Assembly: GCF_000369045.1 (NCBI RefSeq)
Contig: NZ_KB849789.1
Location: 19,715-73,103 of the forward strand
DNA: 53,389 bases
Source: Acinetobacter pittii ATCC 19004 = CIP 70.29
GTDB taxonomy: Bacteria > Pseudomonadota > Gammaproteobacteria > Pseudomonadales > Moraxellaceae
Reading direction: 5' to 3'
Below the pieces are notes generated by a model. That model ran no database searches and had not been told where the DNA came from. It saw nothing but the letters and a program-made list of their open reading frames with translations. Position numbers and translations under genes: made by a program. This document shows, piece after piece, positions 27,974 through 37,430 of the stretch. Position 1 is the first letter of the stretch, and each line of letters starts with the position of its first letter.

Positions 27974-29107
27974 TTATGATTTCTTGGAAATACGTTCTTC
28001 GATGGCAAATTTGAGTAAAGAAGCACTGCGGTAAAAACCATGTGCGAACTTTCCAAATGGCATGGTAATAAAGAAGGTCATGACCGTAGCTAAATGGAAA
28101 ATCAGTAAAAGTGCCATGTAAGGGGTATTACGAAATGCCATAAGTGCTAGCCCTGAAGCGCTAACGATAAGTAGAAGGAAAATAAAGCCTCGATCTACAG
28201 GTTTTTGCTCACGGTCACCATGCAACGGATGACGTTTAAGATTTAAATAGAGCAAGCCAGCAGGCCCGATAACTAAGCCGATTCCACCCAAAGTTCCTAA
28301 AATCACAGGCAAGCTTAGGTAAGGATAAGGTGCATGTAGATCAAGAAAATAGTGATATAAAGTCGCTACACCTGTAGCTGCAAAGCAGAGCATAAAGCCA
28401 TAAAACGTCAGGTGATGGAACACACGGCGGATTTGTGTATAACGATCATCTTGCTCATTACAGCCTTTGCCATGACCGCCATCTAAATATTTAAGCGTTA
28501 ATACATTTTGAGTGGCTTGAACCAGATCGGGTTTCTCAACTTTGCCGTGAATGACTTTAGAGGTTTGTCGCCAGAATTTGCTAATTCCAATGCCGAGTAA
28601 AACAATGGCAACTGTAAAGGTTGCTCCAAAAAGTAGGGCTAAAAAGTTATGCGGGAAAATCGCATAGAAATTACCTTGATAGCCTGCAAATAAGTCAGTG
28701 CCTTTCCACCACACTACGGCTAACATGCAAAAAAAGAAAATAAGTGTTAAAGCCGAGACAAAAGGAATACCTACAGACTTATAAAGTCGACCTAAAGGCT
28801 GAGGGGTCGCAAATTCTTGGTAAGTTTCTAAACGTACTTGTGCCATCGCTTTAGGAATGTTTACCCCAAACTCATGAGGTGGGGCATACTGGCAAGCATG
28901 TAAACACGCACCACAGTTATGGCAGAGGTTTGCGAGGTAATGAATATCGGCTTGGTTAAACTCAAGACGTTTGGTCATAGCCGCAAATACAGCGCAAAAA
29001 GACTCACAGTAGCGACAAGCATTACAAATCTGTAGAGCTCTTTGGACTTCTTGCTCATGGTCAGAGAGCTGAACAACTGGAATTAGGGCTTTACTATTAG
29101 CATTCAT
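27974..29107 (-). CDS. tcuB: Tricarballylate utilization 4Fe-4S membrane protein TcuB
   Basis: About 377 residues. The N-terminal part has two cysteine clusters ([15 protein letters not shown] and [17 protein letters not shown], about residues 26-80), each suited to a 4Fe-4S centre. The C-terminal two thirds contain about six membrane helices. In the family TcuB passes electrons from the FADH2 of TcuA to the quinone pool. The start [13 protein letters not shown] at 29107 overlaps the tcuA stop by 11 bases, so translation is coupled. A longer in-frame start inside tcuA is unlikely. Confidence 0.9.
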   Translation of the reverse strand: MNANSKALIPVVQLSDHEQEVQRALQICNACRYCESFCAVFAAMTKRLEFNQADIHYLANLCHNCGACLHACQYAPPHEFGVNIPKAMAQVRLETYQEFATPQPLGRLYKSVGIPFVSALTLIFFFCMLAVVWWKGTDLFAGYQGNFYAIFPHNFLALLFGATFTVAIVLLGIGISKFWRQTSKVIHGKVEKPDLVQATQNVLTLKYLDGGHGKGCNEQDDRYTQIRRVFHHLTFYGFMLCFAATGVATLYHYFLDLHAPYPYLSLPVILGTLGGIGLVIGPAGLLYLNLKRHPLHGDREQKPVDRGFIFLLLIVSASGLALMAFRNTPYMALLLIFHLATVMTFFITMPFGKFAHGFYRSASLLKFAIEERISKKS

Positions 29108-30503
29108 GTTCAACTCCTTGTGAAAGTGCATAGTGGGCGGCATTTTTTCCGGCAATTCGCCCAAATGACGTTCCGATTGACATACCAACGCCTGCGGTAT
29201 AACCCTGACCAAGTACGTTACCTGCCATCATTTCACCTGCGACAAACAGGTTGCTGCTTGGCTTATTGTTAAAACGCACAGCAGCATCGTCTTCTACTTT
29301 TAAGCCTAAATAGGTAAAGGTAATGCCGGGCTTAAGGGCATAGGCATAGAAGGGTGGCTGGTCGAGAGGAACGGCCCAGTGGGTTTTGTTGGGAACAATA
29401 TTTTCGGTGGTGCAGTCATCTAAAACGGTATGGTTAAAGGTGCCTTGCACACAGGCTTGATTAAATTCTTCTACGGTATGGCATAAGGTTTTGACATCTA
29501 GCCCGATTTTTTCGGCTAACTCTTGAATGCTATTTGCTTTTACGCCAGCAAATACAGGTGGCATAAAACGACCAATGGCTTTTGAATCAATAATCGAATA
29601 AGCAATTTGCTGTGGCTGTTTGGCAACAAGACGGCCCCAAATCGCATAACGTTTTGGCCAAAAGTCTTCGCCTTCATCATAAAAACGTTCAGCTTTGTTA
29701 TTGACCACAATTCCCAAGGAAACGCAGTCAATACGAGTACAAATACCACCGTCATATAAGGGTGCGCGTGCATCTACGGCGACACAGTGCGATTGCGATG
29801 GGTCACCAATAATATCGGCGCCTTGATCTATCATAAATTTGAGCAAGTTGCCTTGATTAAAGCGGGTACCACGAATAATGAAATTATCGGCAGGCCATTC
29901 GCCGTTTTCATTTTGTCCCCATGCTTCTCTTAACCATTCAAGATTTGACTCAAAACCACCTGCGGCCAATACACAGCTTTTTGCTTTAAACACACGTCCA
30001 TCTTCAGCAATTGCAGCTTCAAAATGTCCTTGATTTAACTTTAGATCTTTAATTTTTGTGCTGTATAAAATTTCAATACCAAGTTCTTGGGCACTGCGGT
30101 AGTACGCATTAATGAGAGCTTTACCACCACCCATAAAAAAGGCATTGGTACGTGCAACATGCAAAGCACCCGATAGTGGCGGCTGAAAATTCACCCCATG
30201 TTTACGCATCCAGTCGCGGCAGGTTGCAGTGCTACGAATGACCAGACGGGCTAAGTGCTCATTGGTTTTGCCTGCAGTCACTTTAAGTAGGTCTTGCCAA
30301 TATTCTTCTTCGGGGTAGGCATCGACCAATACGTCTTGAGGAGCGTCATGCATGCAGCGAAGGTTACGAGTGTGTTGTGAGTTACCACCACGCCATTCTT
30401 TAGGTGCTGCCTCTATGACAAGCACAGAAGCGCCGCTTTCTTTTGCCGTGAGCGCGGCACACAGTGCGGCATTCCCACCACCAATTACAATCACATCATG
30501 CAT
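29097..30503 (-). CDS. tcuA: FAD-dependent tricarballylate dehydrogenase TcuA
   Basis: 468 residues. The N-terminal dinucleotide-binding motif is [20 protein letters not shown], and the C-terminal FAD motif [21 protein letters not shown] and the middle domain resemble fumarate reductase flavoproteins. TcuA oxidises tricarballylate to cis-aconitate. It is followed by tcuB on the same strand with overlap. Confidence 0.92.
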   Translation of the reverse strand: MHDVIVIGGGNAALCAALTAKESGASVLVIEAAPKEWRGGNSQHTRNLRCMHDAPQDVLVDAYPEEEYWQDLLKVTAGKTNEHLARLVIRSTATCRDWMRKHGVNFQPPLSGALHVARTNAFFMGGGKALINAYYRSAQELGIEILYSTKIKDLKLNQGHFEAAIAEDGRVFKAKSCVLAAGGFESNLEWLREAWGQNENGEWPADNFIIRGTRFNQGNLLKFMIDQGADIIGDPSQSHCVAVDARAPLYDGGICTRIDCVSLGIVVNNKAERFYDEGEDFWPKRYAIWGRLVAKQPQQIAYSIIDSKAIGRFMPPVFAGVKANSIQELAEKIGLDVKTLCHTVEEFNQACVQGTFNHTVLDDCTTENIVPNKTHWAVPLDQPPFYAYALKPGITFTYLGLKVEDDAAVRFNNKPSSNLFVAGEMMAGNVLGQGYTAGVGMSIGTSFGRIAGKNAAHYALSQGVEHEC

Positions 30504-30578
30504 GGATTTCTCCCTTTCTCAGCTAGGGCTAATGTAGCTTTAAAAGGAAAGGTGAAGTGAGAGGCTAGGCTTGAATGG

Positions 30579-30617
30579 GTGTTTAGTAAAAATAAACACT
30601 AACAGCTTAAGTGTTTA
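30579..30617. promoter_or_regulatory. Three alternating GTGTTTA half-sites upstream of tcuA
   Basis: GTGTTTA at 30579, TAAACAC at 30593 and GTGTTTA at 30611 form two overlapping inverted repeats (spacers 7 and 11). They lie 76-114 bases upstream of the tcuA start and reach into the last codons of the LysR gene. The form suggests a LysR-type multi-site operator or a small intergenic hairpin. Confidence 0.5.
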
Positions 30618-31536
30618 TGAGTTCCGCACCGGGCCAGCGCTTTTCATTAATCAAGTTTGCTACACAGGCGCGAATCACTACTTTCGTGGCTAAAGTAGCA
30701 GGCGAGAGTTCTTCTTCAGAGAGACTAATTAAATAGTTAATACGCTCAATAGCAGGTTCTACAACGCGTAGTAAACAGAGGTCTTGCCTTGAGTTTAATG
30801 ATGCACCCGCAGGTTGAATAGTTGCCATTTCGAGTTGGCTAATGCTTTCCATTAACAAATGCAGCCCATCAATTTCATAGGCCACTTTAAGCTGATGAAT
30901 TTTCTGTTCGAGCAGTAAACGCAGTCCATGTCGTTGACTTGGTAAAATCAGAGGGAGTTCTTTAAGCTGTGAATGATTAATGGTCTGAGTGTCTATACAG
31001 TTTTCAAGCCCGTACTGACTCAGCACTTCTTTAGGTGAGATTAAAAACATCTGTTCTTTGACTAAAGGCTGTATGGCCCACTGTGGGTCAACATCATCAC
31101 TAAAGATAATGGCAACATCGAGTTGTCTTGCATTAACTAAAGCTTTTAAGTCACCCGATAACCCTTCGATTAAACGGACTTTAATGTCGGGGTAACGATT
31201 TCTCATGAGTTTTAAAAAGTGCGTGCCAATAACTGCTGCAACACTCGGCGAAAAACCGACGGTGACGTGGCCACTTAAACGTGAAGAATGCGCAGAGTCT
31301 ACGGCATGGTCTAGGTGTCTAAGTGCCAGTTGCACTTGTTGAAAAAAAGCTAAACCCGCTGGGGTGGGAACCGTACCCAAGGCAGTACGTTGTAAAAGGC
31401 GAATGGAAAGTTCACTTTCTAATTTTGAGATTTGCTGGCTTAATGCAGAAGTTCCAATATCGAGATTTTTTGCAGCTTTACCCAAGCTTCCTGACTCGAT
31501 CACTGCAATAAAATACTTTAATTGTTTGAGTTCCAC
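30607..31536 (-). CDS. tcuR: LysR-family regulator, TcuR-like
   Basis: 309 residues. It starts with the LysR HTH (MELKQLKYFIAVIESGSLGKAAKNLDIGTSALSQQISKLE) and has the usual co-inducer domain. It lies directly upstream of tcuAB on the same strand. It is closely similar along its whole length to the second LysR gene at 34143, an obvious paralogue. By position it should control tcuAB. Confidence 0.82.
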   Translation of the reverse strand: MELKQLKYFIAVIESGSLGKAAKNLDIGTSALSQQISKLESELSIRLLQRTALGTVPTPAGLAFFQQVQLALRHLDHAVDSAHSSRLSGHVTVGFSPSVAAVIGTHFLKLMRNRYPDIKVRLIEGLSGDLKALVNARQLDVAIIFSDDVDPQWAIQPLVKEQMFLISPKEVLSQYGLENCIDTQTINHSQLKELPLILPSQRHGLRLLLEQKIHQLKVAYEIDGLHLLMESISQLEMATIQPAGASLNSRQDLCLLRVVEPAIERINYLISLSEEELSPATLATKVVIRACVANLINEKRWPGAELINT

Positions 31537-31628
31537 GGCAAATACTACATTAACCTTTATGGATTAATTCTACACTGGTTTATCGCTATAGTTTTTGTTC
31601 TATTGCTTTGAGTAAACCATTAAAAGAG

Positions 31629-31661
31629 AAAAGGCAACATCATCTCAAGATGTTACCTTTT
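31629..31661. terminator. Intrinsic terminator after the binding-protein gene
   Basis: Stem AAAAGGCAACATC pairs with GATGTTACCTTTT (12 of 13 pairs) around a 7-base loop. It separates the binding-protein gene from the LysR gene on the minus strand. Confidence 0.82.
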
Positions 31662-31668
31662 AGAGCTT

Positions 31669-32463
31669 TTATTCTTTAACCTGCTCAAGACCCTGTTCTT
31701 CAATAATTTGTGTTGCTTGTGGCGATTTCACAAATTTAATTAACTCTTTTGCGACTTTTGCATGTTCCGAGTTTTTACCAATACCTGCCGCAAATACCGT
31801 CACTTTTTGATACGGTGCAGGGATTGGGCCGACTAATTCAACTTGACCATATTTGCCAGTAAAAGGTTTGATTTCACTAATTTGCTGGAAACCAATATCA
31901 AACTGGCCTTCGGCGATACGTTTTGCAACGCGGTCACCTACCACTTTTTCTGCCTTACTCGAAATTACTTTGTACTCGACAGGCGGGAAGCTTGGGAAAA
32001 CATCTTTTTCAAGATGCGTACCGCTCGCACTTGCTGAATAGCCGATGTGCTTGGCATTTAATAAAACTTTTTCAAATTTTTCTGCAGAACTAATATCTGG
32101 CTTTGGTGCACCTTTAGGCACAGCCATGCCGATGCTTGAATTGACTAAAGGACTTTGTGAATTGGGTTCTACATAACCCTTTTCTGCGAGCTTGTTGAGT
32201 TCAGGAGCAGCCAAGACCACCACATCAAAACGTTCACCACGATCGAGTCGATTTGGAATTGCAGTTGGTGATGCACCCATTGATGAACCAGACGAGAGAT
32301 GCACAGTATGACCTGTTTGTTTTTCAAATAATGGAATGAGTTTTTCCATAGATGAATAAAAACCACCTGAGCTAATCACTTCGATTGTATCTGCGTTAGT
32401 AAGAGTTGAGCCTAAGCCAGCACCAGCTAGGCAAATGGTCATGAAGATAGGGGACTTTTTCAT
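31669..32463 (-). CDS. Orphan periplasmic substrate-binding protein (ModA-like)
   Basis: About 264 residues. A signal peptide (KKSPIFMTICLAGAGLGSTLTNA) precedes a type II periplasmic-binding fold resembling ModA (IEVISSGGFYSSMEKLIPLFEKQTG, SSGSSMGASPTAIPNRL, SASGTHLEKDVF). No ABC permease or ATPase gene is nearby, so it is an orphan. It follows the MHS carrier gene on the same strand, so its ligand is probably a tricarboxylate rather than molybdate; this is inference. ATG 32463 is chosen because the signal peptide begins there. Confidence 0.75.
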   Translation of the reverse strand: MKKSPIFMTICLAGAGLGSTLTNADTIEVISSGGFYSSMEKLIPLFEKQTGHTVHLSSGSSMGASPTAIPNRLDRGERFDVVVLAAPELNKLAEKGYVEPNSQSPLVNSSIGMAVPKGAPKPDISSAEKFEKVLLNAKHIGYSASASGTHLEKDVFPSFPPVEYKVISSKAEKVVGDRVAKRIAEGQFDIGFQQISEIKPFTGKYGQVELVGPIPAPYQKVTVFAAGIGKNSEHAKVAKELIKFVKSPQATQIIEEQGLEQVKE

Positions 32464-32486
32464 AGTATCTCGCTTTAATGACAGGA

Positions 32487-32525
32487 GAACACAGTACGGA
32501 GACGTAAGATCTGCCGTACTGTTCA
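32487..32525. other. Stem-loop between carrier and binding-protein genes
   Basis: Arms GAACACAGTACGG and CCGTACTGTTC pair over 11 bp with a 2-base bulge and a 15-base loop. No U-run follows on the minus strand, so it may be an mRNA processing or stability hairpin. Confidence 0.5.
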
Positions 32526-32554
32526 TTAAAATTTCAAGTTAAGTAGTTGTTGTT

Positions 32555-33865
32555 TTAAGCGCTAATCTTTGCAGGTTCAGCAATCGCGTCAGTATTTTTC
32601 TGTTTAGAACCGCGGCATAGATACAAGCTTGAGATGAGGCTACAGACCGCAGCAAGCATGAGCCAGAAAGCAGGGGTACTTGGGTTGCCTGTGTTTTCGA
32701 CAAGGAAGGTACAAGCCATTGGGGTCATACCACCAAAAATAGCGGCTGCAAGGCTAAACGCTAAGGAGAAACCAACTGTACGTACACGTTTCGGCATCAC
32801 TTCTGCAAGGGTTGCGACCATGGTTCCGTTGTACATTCCAAAGAAGAATGAGAAGTAAGCAAGCGTAATTAGAAGGTTTGAGAAGCTAATGTTGCTCACT
32901 AACCAACTTAAAACTGGATAACTTGTAAAGAGAGCAAGTGTGGTAATACCGACTAGTACTGGACGGCGACCAATTTTGTCTGAAAGCAAACCACCCATTG
33001 GTAACCAGAAGAAATTAGATAAACCAACAAACACGGTTGCTAAAAGGCTGTCTGTTACTGACATTTCTAAAGTACGTTTTGCATACACTGTGGTGTAAAC
33101 CGTAATAAAGTAGAAAGTGGTCGTGGTCATGGCACTCATCATCATACCTGCAAGGACGATGCGCCAGTTGGTTGCCAGTGTGCTAAAAATTTCTTTCGTT
33201 GAAGGGTGAGTCTTTTGCGATTTAAAGTCTTCAGTTTCCTCTAACGTACGACGGAACAAGAAGATTAAAGGAATAATCAAACAACCGATTAAGAACGGAA
33301 TACGCCAGCCCCATTCACCCACTTGAGCCGTAGTTAAGATGGTGTTGAGCCAATAGCCAAGTAATGCGGCAAATACAACAGCAACTTGTTGGCTGCCAGA
33401 CTGCCAGCTTGTGATAAATCCGCGATTTTTATCCGTTGCAATCTCTGCGAGATAAATAGAAACACCGCCAGATTCAACACCTGCCGAGAAGCCTTGTAAT
33501 AGACGTCCAATCACCACCAAAATCGGCGCAATAATACCTATGGTTTCATAACCCGGTACAAAGGTAATTAAGATGGTTCCGATGGCCATAAGACTTAAAG
33601 TAACAATAAGACCCTTACGTCGACCAACTCTGTCGACATAAGCGCCCAGGAAAATAGCGCCGAGAGGACGCATAAGAAAACCCGCAGCAAATACGGTAAA
33701 TGTCATCATTAAAGAGACATATTCATTTTCAGAGTGGAAAAATTTTGCCGCGATATAAGTGGCATAGAAACCAAAAAGAAAAAAGTCGTACTGCTCTAAA
33801 AAGTTGCCACTCGTTACATTTAATATTTTTTTAAAAGTAGCCCTACGGTTATTCACGACATCCAT
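32555..33865 (-). CDS. tcuC: MHS-family tricarballylate/citrate:H+ symporter TcuC
   Basis: About 436 residues with twelve membrane helices. The N terminus ([35 protein letters not shown]) and the loop [12 protein letters not shown] are typical of the CitA/TcuC group of metabolite:proton symporters. Start ATG 33865 has GGAGG seven bases upstream. It belongs to the tricarballylate block. Confidence 0.87.
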   Translation of the reverse strand: MDVVNNRRATFKKILNVTSGNFLEQYDFFLFGFYATYIAAKFFHSENEYVSLMMTFTVFAAGFLMRPLGAIFLGAYVDRVGRRKGLIVTLSLMAIGTILITFVPGYETIGIIAPILVVIGRLLQGFSAGVESGGVSIYLAEIATDKNRGFITSWQSGSQQVAVVFAALLGYWLNTILTTAQVGEWGWRIPFLIGCLIIPLIFLFRRTLEETEDFKSQKTHPSTKEIFSTLATNWRIVLAGMMMSAMTTTTFYFITVYTTVYAKRTLEMSVTDSLLATVFVGLSNFFWLPMGGLLSDKIGRRPVLVGITTLALFTSYPVLSWLVSNISFSNLLITLAYFSFFFGMYNGTMVATLAEVMPKRVRTVGFSLAFSLAAAIFGGMTPMACTFLVENTGNPSTPAFWLMLAAVCSLISSLYLCRGSKQKNTDAIAEPAKISA

Positions 33866-34038
33866 TGGAGACCTCCTTGGCCTGACAAAATGGAAACATT
33901 CACGATTTTCGAGGCTGGACCTAAATTGATTCAATCAATAAATCTAAAGAGCAAATGGGTTAGAGATGAGATTTAGCGAGGTCCTTTGCAGAAAATGTGA
34001 TGCCTTGTTTCCAGTTCAAACTACACATCTATATTTCG

Positions 34039-34060
34039 ATAAGCAGAAAACCACTTATCA
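34039..34060. promoter_or_regulatory. Inverted repeat upstream of tcuC
   Basis: GATAAG-N10-CTTATC, 174 bases upstream of the tcuC start and about 80 bases past the stop of the second LysR gene. It is a possible LysR-type binding site. Confidence 0.4.
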
Positions 34061-34142
34061 TTCGGACGAAAATGTAATCTCAAAAAGCAGGAGGGAGTGA
34101 GAGGGCAAAATTAATTAGGTATTTAATAAAATTAATGACTCT

Positions 34143-35072
34143 TTATAAAATAATTTCAGAACATGGCCAAATCTGGTTTTGAATCAAATCTTTCACACAT
34201 GCCTTAATGGCTGACTTTGCGGCAAGTGCAGCAGGTGATAATTCTTCTTCGGCAAGGCTTACCAAGTAATTGATTCGTTCAACTTCAGGGTCTACTAACT
34301 TGAGTAATTGAAGCTTATGTTTGTACTCTTGCAGACAAGCGCTACCTGGGCGGACACTGGCAAGGTCGAGGTGAATTAGACTATCCATGAGTAAGTGTAG
34401 GCCATCAATTTCATAGACGACATTAAGCTGACCAATCTTGTGCTCAAGCAACTTTCTTAAACTATGGCGCTGGCGTGGTAATACTAAAGGAAGGTCTCCA
34501 ATTTGTTGAGACTGAATCACACCACTTTTGATGCATTCGGCAAGACCATATTTTTCTAGTACTTCCTTGCGTGCCATTAAATACATTTGCTCGCGTACCA
34601 AAGGCTGTATTGACCACTGTTTATCAATTTCATTGGTAAAAATAATCGCGATATCGAGCTGACGCGAGTTAATGGATTGAATTAGATTGCCCGATAGCGT
34701 TTCCACAATCTCTAAACGAATGTCTGGGTAACGTTCAGACATTAGTTTCATTAAAGGGATGCCAATCAAAGCAGTAATCGTCGGTGGAAAGCCAAGGCTG
34801 ACATGTCCAGATAGTCGTGCAGAATGAGCAGCATCTACCGCGAAGTTCACTTGACGTAAAATAAGTTGAGAATGTTTTAAAAAGGCGAGACCTGCTGGAG
34901 TAGGGGTTACACCAAAGGCATTACGCTGTAATAGGCGAATGCTTAGCTCTTGTTCTAATTTACTAATTTGCTGGCTAATAGCAGAAGCACCCACATCGAG
35001 TTTTTGGGCAGCTTTACCAATACTACCTGCTTCAACCACAGTTAAAAAATATTTTATTTGTTTGATTTCCAT
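34143..35072 (-). CDS. LysR-family regulator, paralogue of the TcuR-like protein
   Basis: 309 residues, the same length as the LysR protein at 30607 and similar throughout (MEIKQIKYFLTVVEAGSIGKAAQKLDVGASAISQQISKLE against its counterpart). It sits upstream of tcuC on the same strand and divergent from the tct transporter operon, so it may control either or both. Duplication of the regulator with the carrier block is likely. Confidence 0.82.
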   Translation of the reverse strand: MEIKQIKYFLTVVEAGSIGKAAQKLDVGASAISQQISKLEQELSIRLLQRNAFGVTPTPAGLAFLKHSQLILRQVNFAVDAAHSARLSGHVSLGFPPTITALIGIPLMKLMSERYPDIRLEIVETLSGNLIQSINSRQLDIAIIFTNEIDKQWSIQPLVREQMYLMARKEVLEKYGLAECIKSGVIQSQQIGDLPLVLPRQRHSLRKLLEHKIGQLNVVYEIDGLHLLMDSLIHLDLASVRPGSACLQEYKHKLQLLKLVDPEVERINYLVSLAEEELSPAALAAKSAIKACVKDLIQNQIWPCSEIIL

Positions 35073-35924
35073 AATAAATATGTTCGCTCATCATCCTTGA
35101 TTTAATTTGTACAGATATGAAGGATTGGGAAATCTATCATGTGCTTTAATATTAACAGCAATCCATAAAAAAGATCTTCAATTTGATATTCTAAAAACAA
35201 TAAAACGATCTTTTTCAAATTTAATATTAAAATTTATTCTCTAACTTTTATTTATTATTACGATAAATTTATCGCTAGATTTTCAGTCTTTCACTTCCCT
35301 TTTCTTAGAATTTTAACCTATTTAATTTTACTAATGCCCCCTTTAATTTATTGGTATCACGATGTTTTCTTGATCTGTGCTTTAATCTTTTCAAATGAAA
35401 AAGGGAGCACATTAAATGCATGATGCATTAAAAAATATGATGGATTTTCAAATGATGAAGAAGAGTAATTGATTAAATAACTATTGGAAAAATATATGAG
35501 TATTTAGCTCATTTGATCAGAAGGGAAAATTGGGTAAATAAGTTTATTTATTTAAATATTAACGTTACCCATAGCATGGATATGCAAAAGACAACTCAAT
35601 AGATTACGTTTTTACTATCTTGTTGTTATTCATCAGTATTATTTAACCGAAGCATTTTTAGATATTTTTGCAAAGGTTTTAATTCTCATTATAGATCTGG
35701 TGATTGTCCTAACTTTCCCTCTCCTTAGCTATTTCTTTCAGTCGCTTGATTCGTAATTTTTATAGTAACGCTGCATTACTGAAGTTCGCTGTGAAAAAGC
35801 GCATTTCAAAACATAAGACCAAAACTAAAAACCAATAAGCATGATCGTGCCAAGGAGGTCGATTACTGAGATTGGTAAAAATCAAAATATGAATAGAGCA
35901 AAACGTTATAAGGATGTATGTAAC
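35073..35924. other. Long AT-rich intergenic region upstream of tctC
   Basis: 850 bases without a convincing full-size gene. It must hold the divergent promoters of the LysR gene and the tct operon. One possible 18-codon ORF (ATG 35416, preceded by GGAG) is the only coding hint. No tRNA, repeat array or clear terminator is seen. Confidence 0.6.
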
Positions 35925-36917
35925 ATGAAAAATTTAACTTTACTCGCATTAACATGCGTCAGTGTGACAATGGCTGGGTGTGGTTCAGGAAATGCTTCTA
36001 AAGAGGCGGGTCAGCCAAAACGTCCGGAATGTATAGCCCCAGCCAAGCCGGGTGGCGGGTTTGATATGACCTGTAAATTAATTCAATCTGGTTTTAAACA
36101 AACAGACCAGCTCAAAGATCCAATACGCGTAACCTATATGCCAGGTGGGGTAGGAGCCGTAGCCTATAACAAGATCGTAAACAGTGATCCTGCGAATAAT
36201 AATGCCGTGGTTGCATTTTCCACTGGTTCACTTTTGAACTTAGCACAAGGAAAATTCGGACACTTCACTGAAAAAGATGTGAAATGGTTGTCTGGGGTCG
36301 CCGTCGATTATGGTCTGGTTTCGGTACATAAAGACTCACCATTGAAAAACCTCGATGACTTGATGAAAGCACTCCGAGAAAACCCAAAAGCACTTAGCTT
36401 TGGTGGTGCAGGAAGTGTAGGTGGTCAAGACTGGATGCAAACAGCAATGTTGGCAAAAAAAGCAGGTATTAGTCCTGCCGATTTAAGATTTGTTGCACTT
36501 GAAGGCGGTGGGGAAGTGCTGACTTCATTACTGGGGCAGCATATTCAAGTTGGGGTGGGCAATATTAGTGAAGTCAGTTCATACCTAGAGTCTGGTGATA
36601 TTCGGGTTTTGGCAGTTTTTGCTAACAAGCGTTTAGACGGGAAGTTCTCAAAATTACCTACTGCAAAAGAGCAAGGCTATGACATTGAGTGGCCAGTCAT
36701 CCGTGGTTTCTATATGGGACCAAAGGTCAGTGATGAAGCTTATGGTTGGTGGAAAAATGCCTTCGATAAAATGATGGCTAACCAGAAATTTGATGCAGTC
36801 CGTGAAAATCAGGATCTACTCCCATTTCAGCTGACAGGTGAAGAACTCAAAGCTTATGTTTATAAACAAACCGAGGAAATGCGGCAGTTATCGCAAGAAT
36901 ATAAATTATCACAATAA
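35925..36917 (+). CDS. tctC: Tripartite tricarboxylate transporter substrate-binding lipoprotein (TctC)
   Basis: About 330 residues. It begins MKNLTLLALTCVSVTMAGC, a lipoprotein signal with Cys19, followed by the Bug-family binding fold (IAPAKPGGGFDMTCKLIQ, the conserved ligand loop). It delivers the substrate, probably citrate or tricarballylate, to TctAB. I chose ATG 35925 for the signal peptide and the upstream AAGGA; longer in-frame starts exist. Confidence 0.9.
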   Translation: MKNLTLLALTCVSVTMAGCGSGNASKEAGQPKRPECIAPAKPGGGFDMTCKLIQSGFKQTDQLKDPIRVTYMPGGVGAVAYNKIVNSDPANNNAVVAFSTGSLLNLAQGKFGHFTEKDVKWLSGVAVDYGLVSVHKDSPLKNLDDLMKALRENPKALSFGGAGSVGGQDWMQTAMLAKKAGISPADLRFVALEGGGEVLTSLLGQHIQVGVGNISEVSSYLESGDIRVLAVFANKRLDGKFSKLPTAKEQGYDIEWPVIRGFYMGPKVSDEAYGWWKNAFDKMMANQKFDAVRENQDLLPFQLTGEELKAYVYKQTEEMRQLSQEYKLSQ

Positions 36918-36971
36918 CAAATCGGCTGGGTTGAGAAGCTATTTTTCAGCTCAGTTTTTTTCTGAGGATAG

Positions 36972-37418
36972 ATGATGAAATCTGAACGGATTCTTACCGC
37001 CATTATTACGGTTTGTGGGTTATTTTTGTTGATTTATGCGAGCAATTTTGAAGCCCCAATTTCCTACGATCCAGTGGGCCCTAAAGCTTTTCCTATTTTA
37101 TTAATGGGCTTAATTACAGCGAGTGCAGCGTATCTCACTATTCGACCAGCCATTATGTTTGAACCTGTGGAATTGGGATGGACAAAAAAATTAGTCGTTA
37201 AGTTAACGTTATGTGCGGTGGCTTTAACGTTGTATGCATTAGTTTTTGAATGGCTCGGCTTTATTGTTGCAACCCTGTTGATGACCATTGCAGTGGGCAA
37301 ACTTTTCCATGGCAAAACCATACCGGTTTTGGTGACAGGTTTGGTACTGAGCATGAGTACCTACTATATGTTTGACCGTTTCTTGGATGTGCCATTACCA
37401 CTTGGATTTTTTGGTTAA
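36972..37418 (+). CDS. tctB: Tripartite tricarboxylate transporter small subunit (TctB)
   Basis: 148 residues with four hydrophobic helices, the standard small membrane subunit. The motif SYDPVGPKAFPILLMGLI near the N terminus is typical. It lies between tctC and tctA, and TGAGGA precedes the start. Confidence 0.88.
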   Translation: MMKSERILTAIITVCGLFLLIYASNFEAPISYDPVGPKAFPILLMGLITASAAYLTIRPAIMFEPVELGWTKKLVVKLTLCAVALTLYALVFEWLGFIVATLLMTIAVGKLFHGKTIPVLVTGLVLSMSTYYMFDRFLDVPLPLGFFG

Positions 37419-37430
37419 GGATGACCCGAT

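Noticed and set aside
37064..37354. Minus-strand frames opposite tctB and tctA
   Set aside because: They mirror membrane-protein codons of genuine genes and show no independent signals.
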